Shown here: in pieces, positions 1 through 7,059 of the stretch
Layout of the letters: each line of letters begins with the position of its first letter
How positions within the stretch are numbered: the stretch's first letter is position 1
NCBI GenBank assembly: GCA_937925455.1
Contig: CALEWF010000243.1
Span: forward strand, 1-8,455
Direction of reading: 5' to 3'
DNA length: 8,455 nt
DNA from: an uncultured Flavobacteriales bacterium
GTDB taxonomy: Bacteria; Bacteroidota; Bacteroidia; CAIKAF01
Position numbers and translations under genes: made by a program
The notes under the pieces: model-generated
Told to the model about the DNA's origin: nothing
The model's input: the letters and a program-made list of their open reading frames with translations, nothing else
Database searches by the model: none

Positions 1-6
1 ATAAAT

Positions 7-144
7 AACCACAGAGAAAACAGAGGAATACTGAGTGTTTTACTTTCATTTTCTATGTATTCTCCATGTATCTCTGTGTTCTTTGTGGTTAAAAAATTTG
101 TTTACTATTCGGGTTTAATGCTTTTTACCACAAAGAACACAAAG
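7..144. repeat. cluster of three related inverted-repeat arms (ACCACAAAGAACACA type)
   Basis: Three copies of one motif lie here. Arm A (7-27) begins AACCACAGAG on the plus strand. Arm B (71-96) is the same motif inverted, containing TGTGTTCTTTGTGGT. Arm C (122-144) is again in the plus orientation, containing ACCACAAAGAACACA. B and C share a perfect 15-nt inverted match (75-89 with 127-141), extended by an A5/T5 pairing (91-95 with 122-126) across a one-base bulge, which leaves a loop of about 26 nt. A also pairs with B with roughly two mismatches over 18 nt, so the A-B and B-C hairpins exclude each other. From memory, short repeats of this 'ctctgtgttctttgtggtt' look are scattered between genes in many environmental bacteria; that is recollection, not a search. 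No start codon or gene is supported here, and a terminator or mobile-repeat role cannot be separated by eye. Confidence 0.7.
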
Positions 145-220
145 TGCCGTTGATTTTTGTCATAACTCTTTCTTTTTGTGCTATGATTTAATCCCAAAAT
201 TATCATTAGGATAGTTTTAT

Positions 221-420
221 AGGGGATGGCCGCGAGTTTCTCCGCCTCGTAGGGCAGATACACTCTCTGCCCCTTCTGCCGGGGATGGCAGTGGAAAGCC
301 CGCAGGGGCGAAGCCCATAGTGCACGGGGTAGCGGGGCTGAGGGTACGAAGACACCGCTACCCCGATGCAATATGTGGCTGAGCCCCGAGGACTTGTAAC
401 GAACAGCCCCATGGGCAGCC
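221..420. repeat. GC-rich, hairpin-rich intergenic element
   Basis: A hand count gives 128 G or C in 200 bases (64%), against 9 of 40 just upstream and 17 of 60 just downstream, so the edges are abrupt. Visible stems are GGGCAGA/TCTGCCC (252-258 with 266-272), CTGCC/GGCAG (276-280 with 287-291), GGGC-GAA-GCCC (306-316), and a perfect 11-bp stem CGGGGTAGCGG/CCGCTACCCCG (325-335 with 355-365, 19-nt loop). GGGGCTG (334-340) could instead pair with CAGCCCC (404-410), so alternative folds exist. The octamer GGGGATGG occurs twice (222-229 and 281-288). Long frames cross the element on the minus strand, but they have no domain-like content. It resembles, from memory, GC-rich intergenic repeats common in Bacteroidota genomes. 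It could be a dispersed repeat of the REP/MITE sort or a structured RNA; the sequence alone does not decide. Confidence 0.6.
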
Positions 421-514
421 TGATAAAAATAAAACAGGGAGATAAAATTTATATCGGATAACTGAAAAAAACGGGCACTTAACTTAACAAACAATGGTAG
501 CACCCTCTTTTTTC

Positions 515-522
515 TATCTTTG
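515..522 (+). promoter_or_regulatory. putative Bacteroidota -7 promoter element (TATCTTTG)
   Basis: TATCTTTG matches the Bacteroidota sigma-ABfr -7 consensus TAnnTTTG exactly. It lies 19 bases before the ATG at 542, so transcription would begin near 528-530 and leave a leader of about 13 nt, which is A-rich and has no Shine-Dalgarno site. The -33 element (TTTG) is poor: only ATGG at 494-497 lies at a plausible distance. The element falls inside the longer reading frame that opens at 494, which argues that translation of the synthetase starts at 542. Confidence 0.5.
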
Positions 523-541
523 CCCTCAAACAAATGTACTT

Positions 542-2086
542 ATGGCATCGCACGATGATTTGCTGAAAAATATTATTTCGCATTCAAAGGAATATGGATT
601 TATCTTTCCTTCTTCAGAAATTTACGATGGGTTGAGTGCTACGTATGATTACGGTCAATATGGTAAGGAATTAAAAAATAACATTGAAGAATACTGGTGG
701 AAAGCCATGGTGCGGGTGCATGATAATATTGTTGGCATTGATAGTGCCATCTTTATGCATCCTACCGTTTGGAAAGCCAGTGGTCACGTGGATGCTTTTA
801 ATGACCCGTTGATTGATAACAAGGACTCAAAAAAACGTTATCGTGCCGATGTATTGATTGAGGAGCATATTGAAAAAATTCGTGCAAAAATTAATAAAGA
901 AATAGAGAAAGCAGCAAAACGCTTTGGAGATGCGTTTAACTTAAATCAATTTCTTACTACTAATCCGAGGGTTATTGAATATAACCGCCAAATTGAAGAA
1001 ATAGAGCATCGAATGAAAACTGCTCTTGAGACTGGTGATTTGCAGGCTCTTAAGCAGTTGATTTTAGATTTAGAAATTGTTGATCCCGTATCTGGCACAC
1101 GAAATTGGACCGATGTGAGGCAGTTTAACTTAATGTTTGCTACTGAACTTGGTTCAGTGAGCGGTGAGGCAAGTATCATATATTTACGTCCAGAAACAGC
1201 CCAAGGTACATATGTAAACTTTCTCAATGTACAGCGTTCTGGCAGGATGAAAATTCCATTTGGAATTTGTCAGATAGGTAAGGCATTTCGGAATGAAATC
1301 ATTGCTCGACAGTTTATTTTTCGCATGCGAGAATTTGAACAGATGGAAATGCAGTTTTTTGTTCGCCCAGGTGAAGAGATGGAATGGTACGAATACTGGA
1401 AAAACAACCGGATGAAATGGCACAGAAATTTGGGAATGGGCGATGCTCGTTACCGTTTTCACAACCATATTAAACTGGCACATTACGCCAATGCGGCTTG
1501 TGATATTGAGTTTGAGTTTCCCATGGGATTCAAAGAATTGGAAGGTATTCACAGTCGAACAGATTTTGATCTCAAAGCGCATGAACAATACTCTGGAAGG
1601 AAACAACAATATTTTGACCCGGAATTAAACCAAAGTTATATCCCGTATGTAGTAGAAACAGCTATCGGATTAGATCGAATGTTCATGTCGGTGCTTTCTG
1701 CTTCTTACAAAGAAGAGAAACTGGAGGATGGTTCTGAGCGTACAGTGCTTTCTATTCCCCCGCAATTAGCACCCGTTAAAGTGGCAGTATTACCGTTGGT
1801 TAAAAAAGATGGAATGCCAGAGAAAGCCTTGGAGATATTTCATCAGCTAAAATTGGAAGTTAACAGCCAATATGATGATAAAGATGCCATTGGTCGTCGC
1901 TATCGCCGGCAGGATGCTATTGGTACGCCATACTGTATAACAGTTGATAATGAAACCCTTGAGAATAATACAGTAACTATTCGTGAACGCGACAGTATGA
2001 AACAGGAACGTCTGGATATTCATAACATCATTCAGGTGGTAAAAGAGAAAGTGGATATTATTCCCTTGCTTAAAAAACTTATGTAA
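542..2086 (+). CDS. glyQS: glycine--tRNA ligase, single-chain homodimeric type
   Basis: This class II aminoacyl-tRNA synthetase charges tRNA-Gly with glycine in the cytoplasm, using ATP. It is the one-chain alpha2 type, not the bacterial alpha2beta2 glyQ/glyS type. From the ATG at 542 the protein has 514 residues, normal for Bacteroidota. The N-terminal KEYGFIFPSSEIYDGLSATY block (16-35) is typical. Motif 1 surrounds P74 (HPTVWKASGHVDAF), RPETAQG is at 216-222, motif 2 begins at RNE 250-252 and continues into FRMREFEQMEMQFF, and motif 3 contains GLDR at 376-379. A C-terminal anticodon-binding domain starts near LAPVKVAVLPL and includes GRRYRRQDAIGTPYC. The frame is open back to an ATG at 494, but those 16 extra residues look unlike the family and overlap the putative promoter, so 542 is preferred. 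No key residue appears to be missing. It is probably the first gene of the co-directional run; the downstream genes have no obvious tie to translation. Confidence 0.97.
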   Translation: MASHDDLLKNIISHSKEYGFIFPSSEIYDGLSATYDYGQYGKELKNNIEEYWWKAMVRVHDNIVGIDSAIFMHPTVWKASGHVDAFNDPLIDNKDSKKRYRADVLIEEHIEKIRAKINKEIEKAAKRFGDAFNLNQFLTTNPRVIEYNRQIEEIEHRMKTALETGDLQALKQLILDLEIVDPVSGTRNWTDVRQFNLMFATELGSVSGEASIIYLRPETAQGTYVNFLNVQRSGRMKIPFGICQIGKAFRNEIIARQFIFRMREFEQMEMQFFVRPGEEMEWYEYWKNNRMKWHRNLGMGDARYRFHNHIKLAHYANAACDIEFEFPMGFKELEGIHSRTDFDLKAHEQYSGRKQQYFDPELNQSYIPYVVETAIGLDRMFMSVLSASYKEEKLEDGSERTVLSIPPQLAPVKVAVLPLVKKDGMPEKALEIFHQLKLEVNSQYDDKDAIGRRYRRQDAIGTPYCITVDNETLENNTVTIRERDSMKQERLDIHNIIQVVKEKVDIIPLLKKLM

Positions 2087-2103
2087 TTGAATTATTGTTG
2101 AAA

Positions 2104-2131
2104 CAACAGGTTTTGTACATTTAACCTGTTG
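2104..2131 (+). promoter_or_regulatory. perfect 9-bp hairpin covering the next gene's TTG start
   Basis: CAACAGGTT (2104-2112) and AACCTGTTG (2123-2131) are perfect inverted complements separated by a 10-nt loop. The hairpin begins 17 bases after the glycyl-tRNA synthetase stop, and its right arm ends on the TTG codon (2129-2131) used to start the UbiA-like gene. No run of T follows, so it is a poor intrinsic terminator. In RNA it would hide the start codon, which suggests that it limits translation or is an operator. A role is inferred; only the symmetry is observed. Confidence 0.45.
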
Positions 2132-2971
2132 AAGAAATTAACAGGTATATATCAATATTTTTCACTGCTAAACCTGGATGTGGTATCTGGGGCATTAGGT
2201 TTTGTTTACGTAGCGGCTGCACTTTATCCGGTTTATATTCCGGCTTATCAACTATTTATTTTGGGGACTACAGTTTGGATAATATACACTGCAGACCGTT
2301 TATTAGATACTTTGAGAAATCCGAAAATGAGAACTGCTCGCCATGATTTTCAATTTACTCATCGAAAATTAAGTCTGTTTATTTTAAGCTGTTGTACACT
2401 TTTAAACGCTTGGATGCTACTTCATCACAGGCCTGCAAAATTGATGATTGGAGGAATATGGATGGCTGTTCTTATGATAGTTTATTTTCTTTTAAAGCAA
2501 ATTTTATCGATTCAAAAAAAATGGTTTCCATTCAAAGAGGTGTTTATTGCTATGGGATACAGTATGGGAATTATGTTGCTTCCCTTCAGTAATTGCAATA
2601 CTTGGCCCAAGGTTTGGATAATTTTGTGTGGATATATATTCATCGTGGCACTAATCAATGTATTGGTAATTGGTAGTTTTGAAAGAGAAGATGATTGGGT
2701 ACTGGGTGAAAAATCTATGATTCATTTAATTCAATTCAAATGGGAAAAAATTTTGTGCATGTTATTGTTTATGTTTGCATGGGTGCTGGTGTTATTTTTA
2801 AAATTTATACATCCGGTTACTATTGTTTTAATGATATTACCCGGGGCACAGCTTTTGCCATTGTTTTTCAGAGAAAAATTTCGTTTAAATTTTCGCTATC
2901 GTTTATGGGAAGATGGGATGTTGATGCTACCAATTTCCTTTTTAATATTTGATTCTTTCTTGTATTTTTAG
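2129..2971 (+). CDS. UbiA-like polytopic membrane protein
   Basis: A 280-residue, strongly hydrophobic protein with about eight predicted membrane helices. UbiA enzymes transfer a prenyl chain to an aromatic acceptor within the membrane, as in quinone and heme-O synthesis. The features that suggest this fold are LNLDVVSGALG in the first helix (about 14-24), YTADRLLD at 53-60 with D56 and D60 placed like the first Asp-rich motif, and NVLVIGSFEREDDW at 177-190 with E185 and D189 placed like the second. Both motifs are reduced relative to classic NDxxDxxxD, so this may be a divergent or non-catalytic member, and the substrate is unknown. The start is TTG: an in-frame stop lies at 2099-2101, only a CTG at 2126 lies between, and no ATG occurs before the conserved first helix. 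It starts 42 nt after the synthetase and stops 15 nt before the antiporter. The start codon is buried in a hairpin. Confidence is high that it is a gene and moderate for the family. Confidence 0.65.
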   Translation: MKKLTGIYQYFSLLNLDVVSGALGFVYVAAALYPVYIPAYQLFILGTTVWIIYTADRLLDTLRNPKMRTARHDFQFTHRKLSLFILSCCTLLNAWMLLHHRPAKLMIGGIWMAVLMIVYFLLKQILSIQKKWFPFKEVFIAMGYSMGIMLLPFSNCNTWPKVWIILCGYIFIVALINVLVIGSFEREDDWVLGEKSMIHLIQFKWEKILCMLLFMFAWVLVLFLKFIHPVTIVLMILPGAQLLPLFFREKFRLNFRYRLWEDGMLMLPISFLIFDSFLYF

Positions 2972-2986
2972 CATCAAACCATTGAT

Positions 2987-5179
2987 GTGAAGCCGCATTT
3001 TGGAAAAGATTTACTGTTTTATGGGTTGATGTTGGTTGTATTTATGGCCGGAGCATATTATATCATTGAAATTAGCGGACTTCAGCCCAACACTTCATGG
3101 CCCGTTTCAGTTCAATCTTCTTCGGTTTCTCAGGTAGATACATTCAGTTCTGAACATATTTTTTCTGAAATAATTCATAACATTCATCACCCCCTGGCCA
3201 TTTTGATACTTCAAGTAATATTAATTTTGGCAGTATCGCGTACGTTTGCATTTATATTTACAAAGATTGGCCAGCCTCCTGTGATGGGCGAAATTATAGC
3301 AGGCATTACCTTAGGCCCTTCACTTTTTGGATTTTTATTGCCAGAGGTTAGTGAATTTGTTTTCCCAGCAAATACGTTAGGGAATCTTCAGTTTTTAAGT
3401 CAGATTGGGCTTTTATTTTTTATGTTCATTATTGGGATGGAGCTGGATCTTAACATGTTTAAGCAAAAACTGAAGCAATCCATTTTAATCAGTCATACAG
3501 GTATAGCTCTTTCATTTGTAATTGGTATTATTACTGGATTCTCAATTTATACACAATTTGCTCCACCTGGAACCCGTCCGTTGGAGTTTGCTCTGTTTTT
3601 AGGAATGTCTATGAGTATAACTGCTTTTCCGGTGATGGCTCGTATTCTGCAGGAAAAAGGATATACCAAAAAAGCCTTTGGCTCTTTGATGATTGGCATT
3701 GCTGCGGTAGATGATGTTACTGCCTGGTGTATGTTGGCCATTCTTATTGCTTATATCAAAGCTGGAACCATTTTGGGTGCACTTCCTACGGTGGTTTTAT
3801 CATTGGGCTATTTGGGGGTTATGTTTTTTGTTATTCAACCTTTTCTTAAAAAAGTAGGAAGTATATATGTTTCGCGTGAAAACTTAAGTCGTGCAATTGT
3901 AGGAATGATTTTTGGTGTGATGTTAATCTCTTCGTATGTTACAGAAATTATTGGTATTCATGCTTTTTTTGGAGCTTTTGTGGCCGGCGTGGTAATGCCG
4001 CCAAATCTCATATTTAAAAAAGTACTAACTGAAAAAATTGAGGATGTAAGCTTGGTGTTACTGCTGCCCCTTTTTTTTGTTTATACCGGATTGCGTACTG
4101 AAATCGGATTACTCAATCAACCAGTTTTATGGAAATATGCTATTCTTCTTATCCTTCTATCTATTTCCGGAAAGTTTCTCGGAGGTTTTGCTGCTTCCAA
4201 GTTAACCGGCCATGGCTGGAAGCAGTCATTGATGGTGGGGGCTTTGATGAATTCACGCGGGTTAATGGAATTAGTAGTACTGAACATTGGGTATGATTTC
4301 GGTCTTTACTCTAAAGAAATATTTACCATCATGGTGTTAATGGCACTTACCACGACGATGATGACAGGCCCTTCACTTGATTTGATCGAGTGGATTTATC
4401 GCTCTAGAAACAGAAAAAAAGGTGTTTCTAACGAAGACAGGTTTTATAGAATATTAATTTCATTTGGGCCACCTCGTATGGGTGCTACGTTAATGAAAAT
4501 AGCCTCTGTGCTTTTATACCATGAAAAAAACAAAGCCGTTGTTAAAGCATTACATATGACTCCTGATTTAGAAATAACTCCACAAGAGGCAATTATATTT
4601 GAAAGAGAAGGTTTTCAACCCATAAAAAAAGTTGCTGCAGATCAAGGTATAAAGATTCAAACTGAATATAGAATCACGGATCAAATTGATTATGAAATTA
4701 TTAAAAAAACTCAAAAAGAACCATACGACTTACTGCTTATTGGAGGTGCACGTTCCCTTTTTACTGAAAATATATTGGGAGGAAGAGTGGGAAGTATTCT
4801 AGAGAATGCAGAATGTAATTTGGGAATCTTTATTGAAAAAGGTTTTGACTATCCCAGAAAAATCCTCGTAATGCATGGCTCTGGGAATAATCAACTTTTA
4901 GTAGAAGTTTCAAAACGATTCATAGCTCATCCGGAGATTACAGTAGATGTGATTAATACATCTTCTCAAACTCAAGCAGATTTGATGCAACTTTATGGTC
5001 TTTCAGAAATTCATATACTTAGTAACCGAAATATTGAAAAAACATTGCTTGATCGCTATGATTTAATGGTAGTAAATATTGAAACATGGAAAAAGCTTGT
5101 GGACGACCATATTCCATGGCTTAGTCATAGTCCCAGCGTTTTAATTCTTTCGCTTAAAAAAAAGAATTACCTTCATTAA
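2987..5179 (+). CDS. CPA2/Kef-type cation:proton antiporter with cytoplasmic regulatory tail
   Basis: An inner-membrane monovalent cation (K+ or Na+)/H+ exchanger of 730 residues, likely acting in pH or ion homeostasis. Residues about 9-28 form an extra N-terminal helix followed by a Ser-rich, probably periplasmic loop. The Na_H_Exchanger membrane domain spans about 65-465, with GQPPVMGEIIAGITLGPSLF, then LLFFMFIIGMELDL, and the paired aspartates D242-D243 in AAVDDVTAW, the expected ion-binding site. After a basic linker (near 471, RSRNRKKG), residues about 485-730 form a soluble region resembling two universal-stress-protein-like halves, the first containing LLLIGGARSLFTENILGG near 582 and the second beginning near KILVMHGSG (about 624). 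The GTG at 2987 is chosen because an in-frame stop lies at 2969-2971 and the first ATG (3029) falls inside the first helix. It sits 15 nt after the UbiA-like gene and 10 nt before the OB-fold gene. Ion specificity cannot be read from sequence. Confidence 0.9.
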   Translation: MKPHFGKDLLFYGLMLVVFMAGAYYIIEISGLQPNTSWPVSVQSSSVSQVDTFSSEHIFSEIIHNIHHPLAILILQVILILAVSRTFAFIFTKIGQPPVMGEIIAGITLGPSLFGFLLPEVSEFVFPANTLGNLQFLSQIGLLFFMFIIGMELDLNMFKQKLKQSILISHTGIALSFVIGIITGFSIYTQFAPPGTRPLEFALFLGMSMSITAFPVMARILQEKGYTKKAFGSLMIGIAAVDDVTAWCMLAILIAYIKAGTILGALPTVVLSLGYLGVMFFVIQPFLKKVGSIYVSRENLSRAIVGMIFGVMLISSYVTEIIGIHAFFGAFVAGVVMPPNLIFKKVLTEKIEDVSLVLLLPLFFVYTGLRTEIGLLNQPVLWKYAILLILLSISGKFLGGFAASKLTGHGWKQSLMVGALMNSRGLMELVVLNIGYDFGLYSKEIFTIMVLMALTTTMMTGPSLDLIEWIYRSRNRKKGVSNEDRFYRILISFGPPRMGATLMKIASVLLYHEKNKAVVKALHMTPDLEITPQEAIIFEREGFQPIKKVAADQGIKIQTEYRITDQIDYEIIKKTQKEPYDLLLIGGARSLFTENILGGRVGSILENAECNLGIFIEKGFDYPRKILVMHGSGNNQLLVEVSKRFIAHPEITVDVINTSSQTQADLMQLYGLSEIHILSNRNIEKTLLDRYDLMVVNIETWKKLVDDHIPWLSHSPSVLILSLKKKNYLH

Positions 5180-5189
5180 AAATTCTACC

Positions 5190-5651
5190 ATGAAAAAAGG
5201 AAGCAAACTTCCGGTGATATTGACGGTACTTATGATTGGCTTGCTGGCCATTTTGATTGTGGTGAATCAGGTGTTTTATAAACCGCACCGAGATATATCT
5301 AAGGCAAAACCCGATGTGATTACAACCGTGGATGATATGATTGAAGCATTTGAGAAAAATGATACCAGTGCCCATATTTCATATAATAATAAAGTCATAC
5401 AATTTACAGGGGAAGTGAGTTCGGTGCTTCAATCTGATTCGCTCGTCTCCTTGCAATTTGATTCGGGGGCATCGCTTACCGTTACATGTGAAATGCATCC
5501 TAATCAAGAAATAAAAGCCAAAAAAACCGCTATTGGAACAAAGGTTACCATCAAGGCGTTATACGTTGGATATTTATTTGATTCCATTTTAGCTGAAATG
5601 GGAGAGAAAGGCGATATTAAGTTGAAAAAGGGCTCATTTATAAATCAATAA
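5190..5651 (+). CDS. membrane-anchored OB-fold (tRNA_anti-like) protein
   Basis: A 153-residue protein with one N-terminal membrane anchor (about 9-27, after a short basic stretch) and a soluble domain that should lie in the periplasm. The domain (about 45-150) has the pattern of the tRNA_anti-like OB-fold family: YNNKVIQFTGEV (65-76), a beta-strand with the single cysteine C100 in LTVTCEMH, GTKVTIKALYVGYLFD (116-131) and GDIKLKKGSF (141-150). Despite the family name, proteins of this kind in the Bacteroidota are short envelope proteins with no demonstrated tRNA role, and their function is unknown. There is no lipobox, so it is either an uncleaved anchor or a signal peptide without a clear cleavage site. 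The gene starts 10 nt after the antiporter and ends 13 nt before the next gene. It may bind a ligand or scaffold partners from the cassette; that is inference. Confidence 0.75.
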   Translation: MKKGSKLPVILTVLMIGLLAILIVVNQVFYKPHRDISKAKPDVITTVDDMIEAFEKNDTSAHISYNNKVIQFTGEVSSVLQSDSLVSLQFDSGASLTVTCEMHPNQEIKAKKTAIGTKVTIKALYVGYLFDSILAEMGEKGDIKLKKGSFINQ

Positions 5652-5664
5652 AAATTATATCACC

Positions 5665-6510
5665 ATGAAAAACACACGTACAATTTTTATCGTATCGGTA
5701 GTGGGAGTATCGCTGTTAAGTTTTGGAATCTTAAATAAATCTGGCAAGGCTGGATTTACAGGTTCTCCGGGCGAAGGTACTTGTGCTGGTGCTGCCTGTC
5801 ATGGCTCATTTGCTCTGAACAGTGGTCCGGGTTCTGTAACTATTAGTACCAATATCCCCGGGAATGAATATACTCCAGGTACAACGTATCAAATTTCTAT
5901 TAAAGTAAAACAAACTGGACAAACTTTGTTTGGCTTTGGATGCGAGGTGCTTGATGGCAGTGATCAACCTGCAGGAACATTTATCATTACAGATGCTGCC
6001 AGAACGCAGCAATTGAATGCTTCTAATGGAAGGCCCAATATGACCCATAAATTAAACGGTGGGTTATCCAACGATTCTGCCGTTTTTACATTTGATTGGA
6101 CTGCTCCGGCTACCAACATTGGCAATATAACCTTCTATTTTACTGGAAATGCTGCCAATGGTAATGGCAACGCTTCCGGAGATTATATTTATTCCGGTAC
6201 TTATACGATTACTTCTACCAGCACAGTAGGTGTAAATGAACAAAACGAAGCGGTTTTTGCATTGTCAGCATTTTCTATTGCAAATGAACAATTGAATGTA
6301 CGTTATGCTTTAAAGCAAGCAGGAAATGTTCAAATTGCATTGGTATCCATGGATGGAAAAATTATTCGTCAAACTTCAGTAATGAAACAAGCTGCAGGTG
6401 AACAAAATTATTTGATACCCATGTACGATTGCATGAATGGTACATATATTGTGTATGTATTGGCCGATGGCAAACCGTATAGCCGTAAAGTGGTCTATAC
6501 TTCTAAATAA
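5665..6510 (+). CDS. choice-of-anchor-V/Reeler-like protein with CX4CH motif and T9SS sorting domain
   Basis: A 281-residue exported protein. Residues 1-20 are a hydrophobic signal sequence. The segment after it, AGFTGSPGEGTCAGAACHGSF (29-49, leading residues trimmed by context), matches the start of choice-of-anchor V domains, which usually carry a C-x-x-C-H motif. Here the spacing is C40-x4-C45-H46, an expanded heme-attachment type known from some multiheme cytochromes. The domain continues as a beta-sandwich through about 185 (PGTTYQISIKV, FGFGCEVLD, IGNITFYFTGNAANGNG), with H128 in NMTHKLNGG as a possible second heme ligand. Residues about 205-281 form a type A T9SS C-terminal sorting domain (NGTYIVYVLADGKPYSRKVV), so the mature protein should be displayed on or released from the cell surface. 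Heme binding is inferred from the motif alone; the cysteines could instead bind metal or form a disulfide. It lies 13 nt after the OB-fold gene and 8 nt before the YceI gene. Confidence 0.8.
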   Translation: MKNTRTIFIVSVVGVSLLSFGILNKSGKAGFTGSPGEGTCAGAACHGSFALNSGPGSVTISTNIPGNEYTPGTTYQISIKVKQTGQTLFGFGCEVLDGSDQPAGTFIITDAARTQQLNASNGRPNMTHKLNGGLSNDSAVFTFDWTAPATNIGNITFYFTGNAANGNGNASGDYIYSGTYTITSTSTVGVNEQNEAVFALSAFSIANEQLNVRYALKQAGNVQIALVSMDGKIIRQTSVMKQAAGEQNYLIPMYDCMNGTYIVYVLADGKPYSRKVVYTSK

Positions 6511-6518
6511 ACGATTGT

Positions 6519-7058
6519 ATGAAACAATTTCTTATTTTATTCATCGGTGTTTTTTTTGCTTTAAACCTTCATGCGCAGAAGTATGTTACTAAAACCGCTC
6601 AGGTAAGCTTTTACAGCAAAGCACCCTTGGAAGATATTAAAGCTGACAATCGCCAGGGATCATTTATTTTGGATGCCACTACCGGCGAAGTGGCGGCTGT
6701 GGTTTTAATTAAGTCGTTTGAATTTAAAAACTCTTTGATGCAGGAACATTTCAACGACAATTATATGGAATCAGAAAAGTTTCCAAAATCTACTTTTACC
6801 GGAAAAATTACCAATATTCAAGAGGTGCAATTTGATAAAAATGGCACGTATGATCTAAAAGTTTCCGGACAACTTACCATTCATGGAATTACAAAAGAAA
6901 TTGCAGAAGCCGGTAAGTTATCTGTAAAAGGAGATGTAGTGATTATTGAATCTACATTTTTTGTAGCCTTGGCAGATTTTGGTATTAAAAACGATCGGGT
7001 AAAAAACATAGCCGAACGTATTGAGGTTACCATTAATGCTGAATTAAAGAAAAAATAG
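6519..7058 (+). CDS. YceI-family polyisoprenoid-binding lipocalin-like protein
   Basis: A 179-residue secreted protein. A signal peptide covers 1-20, ending in HAQ with probable cleavage before K21. The rest is a single YceI domain, a ten-stranded lipocalin-like barrel whose characterised members hold polyisoprenoids such as octaprenyl chains of quinone precursors. Recognisable family segments are VSFYSKAPLEDIKADN (29-44), the loop EHFNDNYMESEKFPKSTFTG (77-96) equivalent to the usual H-L-x-x-x-x-F-x-x-x-x-Y/F-P motif, and GQLTIHGITKEI (117-128). Length is typical, and no lipobox or membrane anchor is present, so it should be periplasmic. It starts 8 nt after the surface-protein gene and its stop is one base from the start of the cytochrome gene, so translational coupling is likely. 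Its true ligand in this organism is unknown, but adjacency to c-type cytochrome genes and a UbiA-like gene further upstream is compatible with a quinone or isoprenoid role. Confidence 0.92.
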   Translation: MKQFLILFIGVFFALNLHAQKYVTKTAQVSFYSKAPLEDIKADNRQGSFILDATTGEVAAVVLIKSFEFKNSLMQEHFNDNYMESEKFPKSTFTGKITNIQEVQFDKNGTYDLKVSGQLTIHGITKEIAEAGKLSVKGDVVIIESTFFVALADFGIKNDRVKNIAERIEVTINAELKKK

Positions 7059-7059
7059 T

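Noticed and set aside
1..144. CRISPR array suggested by repeated CCACAGAG/CCACAAAG units
   Set aside because: There are only three units, in alternating orientations, with unequal spacing and imperfect identity, and no cas genes are present.
105..533. Minus-strand reading frame of 142 codons (and a 68-codon frame at 206-412) across the GC-rich element
   Set aside because: The frames span repeat arms and hairpins, the residues change character at the element's borders, and no domain or signal is seen. GC-rich inserts open long frames by chance.
1184..1609. Minus-strand 141-codon frame inside glyQS
   Set aside because: It lies fully within a well-supported conserved gene on the other strand, and its product is unlike any recognisable family.
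2087..2115. Possible second promoter between glyQS and the UbiA-like gene (TTG at 2087-2089, AGGTTTTG at 2108-2115)
   Set aside because: The -7 element misses the TA of TAnnTTTG, and the start would lie only a few bases before the TTG codon. The match is too weak to report.
6176..6197. CCGGA/TCCGG inverted repeat in the choice-of-anchor-V-like gene
   Set aside because: Five base pairs with a 12-nt loop is expected by chance in a gene of this length.
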